From: JANNHK01 sp034408875
Lineage (GTDB): Bacteria; Actinomycetota; Acidimicrobiia; IMCC26256; PALSA-610
Assembly (NCBI GenBank): GCA_034408875.1
Contig: JAWXCJ010000169.1
Span: 1 to 10,059 of the forward strand
DNA: 10,059 bases
Direction of reading: 5' to 3'
Positions 6,342 to 10,059 of the stretch are shown here, in pieces. How positions within the stretch are numbered: the first letter of the stretch is position 1; each line of letters opens with the position of its first letter. Position numbers and translations under genes: made by a program. Below the pieces are notes generated by a model that made no database searches, was not told where the DNA came from, and was given only the letters and a program-made list of their open reading frames with translations.

Positions 6342-6354
6342 ACACTCGCCCGGG

Positions 6355-8817
6355 ATGACGGCGATGACCGCAAAGACCGCACCGGCCTCGGGCATCGGTC
6401 TGACCACCAGCGGGGCGAGCGCTCTTCGCCGGGCGATCGGACCCAACGAACTGCCCGAACGTCGCTCGCCCGGGCTGATTCGCCGGGCGGTCACGCAACT
6501 CCGCCATCCGCTGGTGCTCCTGCTGCTGGCCGCGGCCGTCACCGCGATCGTGATCTTGCGCGACCTGAAGGAAGGCATCGCGATTTTGGCGATCGTCGCG
6601 CTCGACGTGGTGGTCGGCGCGGCTCAGGAGCAACGGGCTGACCGTGCGATCGCAGCGCTGCGGGCCCTGACGGCGCCGACCGCGCGAGTGTGGCGCGATG
6701 GGGTCGTGGTCACGCTGCCCGCCGCCGATCTCGTGCCGGGCGACGCGGTCGAGATCGCGGCCGGCGACCGGGTCCCCGCTGATATGTGCCTCGTGGACGC
6801 ACAGTCGCTCGCGGTCGACGAGGCGATCCTCACGGGCGAGTCGCTCTCGGTGGGTAAGGAGATCGACGCCGACGCGAACGCCTACGCGGGCACGCTCGTC
6901 GTCCGAGGTCACGGTCGCGGCGTCGTGGCCCACACGGGGCCGCGCAGCCGCCTCGGACGCATCGCGGCGGGGTTGACGCCGCCGCCGACACCACCGATCC
7001 AGCGCGAACTCGAGCAGGTCGGCCGGACGATGGCCGTGCTCGCGATCGCCGTGGGTGTGCTCCTTGTACCCGTTGCCGCGCTGCGGTCGACCGAGCACGA
7101 CGCCTTCGTCGAGGCCGTACTGGCAGGCGTGGCGCTCGCCGTCGCCGCCATCCCCGAGGGGTTGCCGGCCGCGGTGACGGTTGCGCTCGCGCTCGGGGCG
7201 CAGCGTATGGCGCGCAAGGGTGCGATCGTCCGCCGCCTGGCCGCAATCGAAACGCTCGGATGCACCACCGTTCTTTGCACGGACAAGACCGGAACACTCA
7301 CGACCGGCCGACTCGCACTCACTGCAACCGACGCCCTCGCGGGACGACAATCGGACCTGTGGCGCGCCGCGCTGATGTGCAACGACGCCCTGTCCGGCGG
7401 TTCCGACCCGATCGACCACGCGATCGTCGACGGCGCGCGCGTCGCAGGCATCCCACTGCCGGACGCGCCGCGTGTGCACGAGCGGCCGTTCGACTCCGAG
7501 AATCGGTACATGGCCACCGTGCACGGCGGCCCCGGCGGCCCGATCGTCTCGATGAAAGGTGCGCCCGAGGCCGTTCTTCCGCGCTGCGTCGTGTCCGACG
7601 AGCAACGCGAACAACTCCGGCTCGCCGTCCACGACGCGACGAGCGCGGGTGACCGAGTGCTGCTCGTCGCCGACGCGCGGAGCGACGACCTCGACGCGGA
7701 CAACCTGCGCCCGCTCGGGTTGTTGCGCTTCTCCGACCCAATGCGTGACTCGGCCCCCGCCGCCGTCGCCGACTGCCGGCGCGCCGGTATCCGGCTCGTA
7801 TTGGTCACTGGCGACCATCACGGCACCGCCGTGACGATCGCGAAGGCCGCGGGACTCGACCGCGAGCCGGCCGTGATCGGCGCCGATATGCGTGCACTCG
7901 ACCCCGACGACCGGCGCGACGCCCTGGCGCGCGCCTCGATCGTGGCCCGCGTCGACCCCGACCTGAAGGTCGAGCTTGTCGAAGTGCACCGCGAACGGGG
8001 CGACGTCGTCGCCATGACCGGCGACGGCGTGAACGACGCGCCCGCGCTGCGGCGGGCCGATATCGGTGTCGCGATGGCCGGCGACGCGGGAACCGACGTC
8101 GCTCGCGAAGCCGCCGACCTGGTGGTGACGAACGGCGACCTCGGCACCATCGTCGGCGCGGTGCGAGAAGGACGCCGCATCTACCGCAACCTCTCGAACC
8201 TGGTCGCCTACCTCGTCACCGGCAACCTGTCGGAGATCATGGTCGTCGCGTTCGGCATGCTCCTCCTCCCCGAGCTTGCGGTGCCCCTCCTGCCGGTGCA
8301 TCTGCTGTGGGTGAACCTCGTGACCGACGGGCTCCCGGCCCTGGCCCTCGGCGTCGACGACCCGCCCGGCGACCCGCTTGCCCTCCCGCCGCGCGATCCC
8401 GCGCAACGACTGCTCGGCCGCCGTCGGGTCGCGCGTCTGGCCGTGGCCGCACTCGCGATCGCGCTGCCCGTGCTCGCGTGCGGGCGTTACGCCTACGAGC
8501 AAGGGTGGTCGCCCGCAACGCAGCGAACGCAGCTCCTCCTCGCGCTCGTGCTCGCGCACTTGGCCCTCGCATATGTCGCGCGTGCGCAGCGTTTCACCCT
8601 CGAACGGGGCGCGTTGCGCAACCGGGCCCTGCTCGTTGCGGTCGGTGGGTCGATTGTCGTGCAGCTCGCCCTGATGTTCTTCACGTCGAGCCGGTCGTGG
8701 CTCGAACTGACGCCGCTCCCCGCGGCGGGCTGGATCGCGGCGCTGGCCGCGGTCACGTGTTCGGTCATCGTGCTCGATACCGCTCGGGCGCTCGAGCGCC
8801 GCTTCCGCCGCCGTTAA
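6355..8817 (+). CDS. P-type ATPase, P2A (Ca2+-transporting type)
   Basis: 820 residues with the complete P2 layout: N-terminal cation-ATPase motif (GLTTSGASALRRAIGPNELPE cut short here to its core GPNELP, 29-34), TM1-2, actuator TGES (160-163), M4 IPEGLP (266-271, Glu268), DKTGTLT (Asp310), FDSENRYM nucleotide-domain motif (379-386), KGAPE (401-405), TGDGVND (555-561), M5 and M6, then C-terminal helices to about 810. Asn624/Glu627 in M5 and Asn654, Thr657, Asp658 in M6 (NLVTDGLPA), together with Glu268, correspond to the SERCA Ca2+ ligands, so Ca2+ (or Mn2+) export is the best prediction. It is somewhat shorter than mycobacterial CtpF, a DosR-regulated Ca2+ pump (Rv1997), mainly in the nucleotide-binding domain. 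Start is ATG 6355; ATG 6364 is possible and neither has a strong ribosome site. It follows the carbamoyltransferase by 13 bases. Its TAA overlaps the TAA of the convergent kinase gene. Confidence 0.93.
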   Translation: MTAMTAKTAPASGIGLTTSGASALRRAIGPNELPERRSPGLIRRAVTQLRHPLVLLLLAAAVTAIVILRDLKEGIAILAIVALDVVVGAAQEQRADRAIAALRALTAPTARVWRDGVVVTLPAADLVPGDAVEIAAGDRVPADMCLVDAQSLAVDEAILTGESLSVGKEIDADANAYAGTLVVRGHGRGVVAHTGPRSRLGRIAAGLTPPPTPPIQRELEQVGRTMAVLAIAVGVLLVPVAALRSTEHDAFVEAVLAGVALAVAAIPEGLPAAVTVALALGAQRMARKGAIVRRLAAIETLGCTTVLCTDKTGTLTTGRLALTATDALAGRQSDLWRAALMCNDALSGGSDPIDHAIVDGARVAGIPLPDAPRVHERPFDSENRYMATVHGGPGGPIVSMKGAPEAVLPRCVVSDEQREQLRLAVHDATSAGDRVLLVADARSDDLDADNLRPLGLLRFSDPMRDSAPAAVADCRRAGIRLVLVTGDHHGTAVTIAKAAGLDREPAVIGADMRALDPDDRRDALARASIVARVDPDLKVELVEVHRERGDVVAMTGDGVNDAPALRRADIGVAMAGDAGTDVAREAADLVVTNGDLGTIVGAVREGRRIYRNLSNLVAYLVTGNLSEIMVVAFGMLLLPELAVPLLPVHLLWVNLVTDGLPALALGVDDPPGDPLALPPRDPAQRLLGRRRVARLAVAALAIALPVLACGRYAYEQGWSPATQRTQLLLALVLAHLALAYVARAQRFTLERGALRNRALLVAVGGSIVVQLALMFFTSSRSWLELTPLPAAGWIAALAAVTCSVIVLDTARALERRFRRR
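8814..8817. other. Shared TTAA: overlapping stop codons of convergent genes
   Basis: TTAA is read as TAA on both strands: it ends the plus-strand ATPase (8815-8817) and the minus-strand kinase (8816-8814). There is no intergenic space and no hairpin with a T tract, so transcripts from either side would run into the other gene. Confidence 0.9.
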
Positions 8818-10059
8818 CCGGTCGACGCGGGAACCCGCCATTCGAGCAACGTCCCGCCGGTGTCGTTGGCCGCGAGCGTGACGGAACCGTGCAGCCGCTC
8901 GGCCCGGGCGCGCAGGTTCGCGAGCCCGTGCCCACCCGACGGATCGGCGTCGGGCGGAATGCCGATGCCGTCGTCGGAGACACGCAACACGAACTCCTGA
9001 CCGACCGCCAACTCGACGTCGACCCGGCTGGCAGCAGCATGGCGCACGACGTTCGACAGTGCTTCCTGCAAACTGGCAATCAGCTCGTCGGCGATCCGGT
9101 CGGGCACCGCGGCATCGACCGGACCGTCGAAGACAACCCTCGGCTCGAAGCCCAACATCCGGCCCGCTTCCCGGGTCATGCCGATGACGCGGTTGCGCAA
9201 CCCGCCCTCGTCGGATGTCGCCGATGTTCCGACGTCGAAGATGACCGTACGAATGTGACGCACCGTGATGTCGAGTTCTTCGACCGCCGCTTCGACGCGG
9301 CGGCGCGCCTCGGGGTCGAGGATCAACCGGGTCGCACCCTGGAGCGACAGGCCGCACGCGAACAGCCGCTGGATGACGGTGTCATGCAGGTCGCGCGCGA
9401 TGCGCTCTTGGTCTTCGAGCAGCGTCAGCTTCTGGGCCTGCTGGCGGCTGCGGTCGAGTTCGAGCACGACGCTGGCCTGCGCCGCGAACGACTGCACCAG
9501 CTCGATTTCGTTCGGCGCGAACGCGGGCTCACCCTTGCCGCGCGCGACCGCGAGGGTTCCGAACGGCCCGCCACCGGAGCGGAGCGCGACGAAGATCGCC
9601 GGCCCCGTACCGCCCGCGCTCACCTGGGGCTGACGGACGTGGTAGTCCTGGGACGCGTCTTCGAGGATCACCGTCTCGCCCGAGGAGAGCACCTCGCCGG
9701 AAACACTCCCCGAGCGCGGGAACCGGGCGCCGAGCAGATCCGTGGCGAGCGGTCCCTCCGCGACCTCGATCACCATCGAGTCGCCCGACGCGTCAGGGAG
9801 CGCGATGGTCGCGCTTTCGGCCCCGACGAGCTCGCCCGCCGCGCTCGCGACGAGCCGGATGCTCTCGTGGGAATCGGTGCCCGCGAGTAGTGCCGTGGCG
9901 ACCTGGCGCATCGCGTCGAGCGCGGCCTCGCGGCGCCGGCCATACTCGTACAGCCGCGCGTTCTCGATCGCGACACCGGCCGCGGCGGCCAGCCCGAGAA
10001 CGAGTTCCTCGTCGATGTCGGTGAACACCTCGGCCGACTGCTTGTCGGTGAGGTAGAGG
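8814..10059 (-). CDS. DosS/DosT (DevS)-like GAF-domain sensor histidine kinase (5' end off the right edge)
   Basis: The last 414 residues are visible. The first 35 are the end of one GAF domain (LYLTDK... GVAIENARLYE), then a second complete GAF domain (about 45-200), a dimerisation/phosphoacceptor helix ERIARDLHDTVIQRLFACGL with phospho-His at codon 9386-9384, and a HATPase_c domain with N box QEALSNVVRHA, G1 DDGIGIP and G2 GGHGLANL. The phosphoacceptor and N-terminal GAF style are those of the HisKA_3 kinases DosS and DosT, which sense O2, NO or redox state through haem in the first GAF domain. That haem His lies outside the window, so ligand sensing is inferred. Its partner, a DosR-type regulator, is not in view; the boxes in both intergenic regions would be its likely targets. 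It converges on the P2A ATPase with a 4-base overlap of stop codons. Confidence 0.9.
   Translation of the reverse strand, partial: LYLTDKQSAEVFTDIDEELVLGLAAAAGVAIENARLYEYGRRREAALDAMRQVATALLAGTDSHESIRLVASAAGELVGAESATIALPDASGDSMVIEVAEGPLATDLLGARFPRSGSVSGEVLSSGETVILEDASQDYHVRQPQVSAGGTGPAIFVALRSGGGPFGTLAVARGKGEPAFAPNEIELVQSFAAQASVVLELDRSRQQAQKLTLLEDQERIARDLHDTVIQRLFACGLSLQGATRLILDPEARRRVEAAVEELDITVRHIRTVIFDVGTSATSDEGGLRNRVIGMTREAGRMLGFEPRVVFDGPVDAAVPDRIADELIASLQEALSNVVRHAAASRVDVELAVGQEFVLRVSDDGIGIPPDADPSGGHGLANLRARAERLHGSVTLAANDTGGTLLEWRVPASTG

Noticed and set aside
6151..9357. 1068-residue minus-strand open frame opposite the second ATPase and running into the kinase
   Set aside because: Arg/Gly/Asp/His-rich nonsense with no domain; the plus-strand ATPase and minus-strand kinase motifs lie in other frames.

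Overview
This window is high-GC DNA (about two-thirds G+C or more by eye), densely packed with genes. Codon use, Shine-Dalgarno sites and gene content suggest an actinobacterium. The partial gene at the right edge closely resembles the DosS/DosT (DevS) oxygen/NO/redox sensor kinases. The gene set (universal stress protein, two P2-type cation pumps, PEP-synthase-like enzyme, AhpD-like protein, DUF1918 protein) is reminiscent of the DosR hypoxia/dormancy regulon known from mycobacteria. Order or family cannot be fixed from the sequence alone.

Layout, left to right. (1) Positions 1-2384, minus strand: a tightly coupled three-gene unit, AhpD-like peroxidase-type protein -> membrane-anchored universal stress protein -> PEP synthase/PPDK-type enzyme, the last running off the left edge. 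(2) 2385-2463: a short regulatory gap with two 14-bp palindromic boxes of pattern GGGNCNNNNGNCCC, resembling the DosR box. (3) 2464-5177, minus: a DUF1918 gene followed by a P-type ATPase whose ion-site motifs look like the P2C (Na,K-ATPase) branch. Its N-terminus is out of frame with the rest, and about 30-45 residues appear to be missing at a strong GC hairpin. (4) 5178-5372: a divergent control region with two more strict boxes and two degenerate ones. (5) 5373-8817, plus: a carbamoyltransferase with the ornithine transcarbamylase fold but nearly all substrate residues replaced, then a second P-type ATPase with SERCA-like Ca2+ ligands. (6) 8814-10059, minus: the DosS-like histidine kinase, convergent with the second ATPase; their stop codons share the tetramer TTAA.

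How the parts may work together (inference): the kinase would phosphorylate a DosR-type regulator encoded elsewhere, which would bind the GGGNCNNNNGNCCC boxes in both intergenic regions and switch on three transcription units. Products would handle ion gradients (two pumps), energy and carbon flux at the PEP/pyruvate node, stress signalling (Usp), peroxide or thiol redox (AhpD), and an unknown carbamoyl-transfer reaction. The least expected items are the remodelled carbamoyltransferase, the repeated box present only in the two real intergenic gaps, and the broken N-terminus of the first pump. No tRNA, rRNA, CRISPR array, insertion sequence or phage gene was seen.
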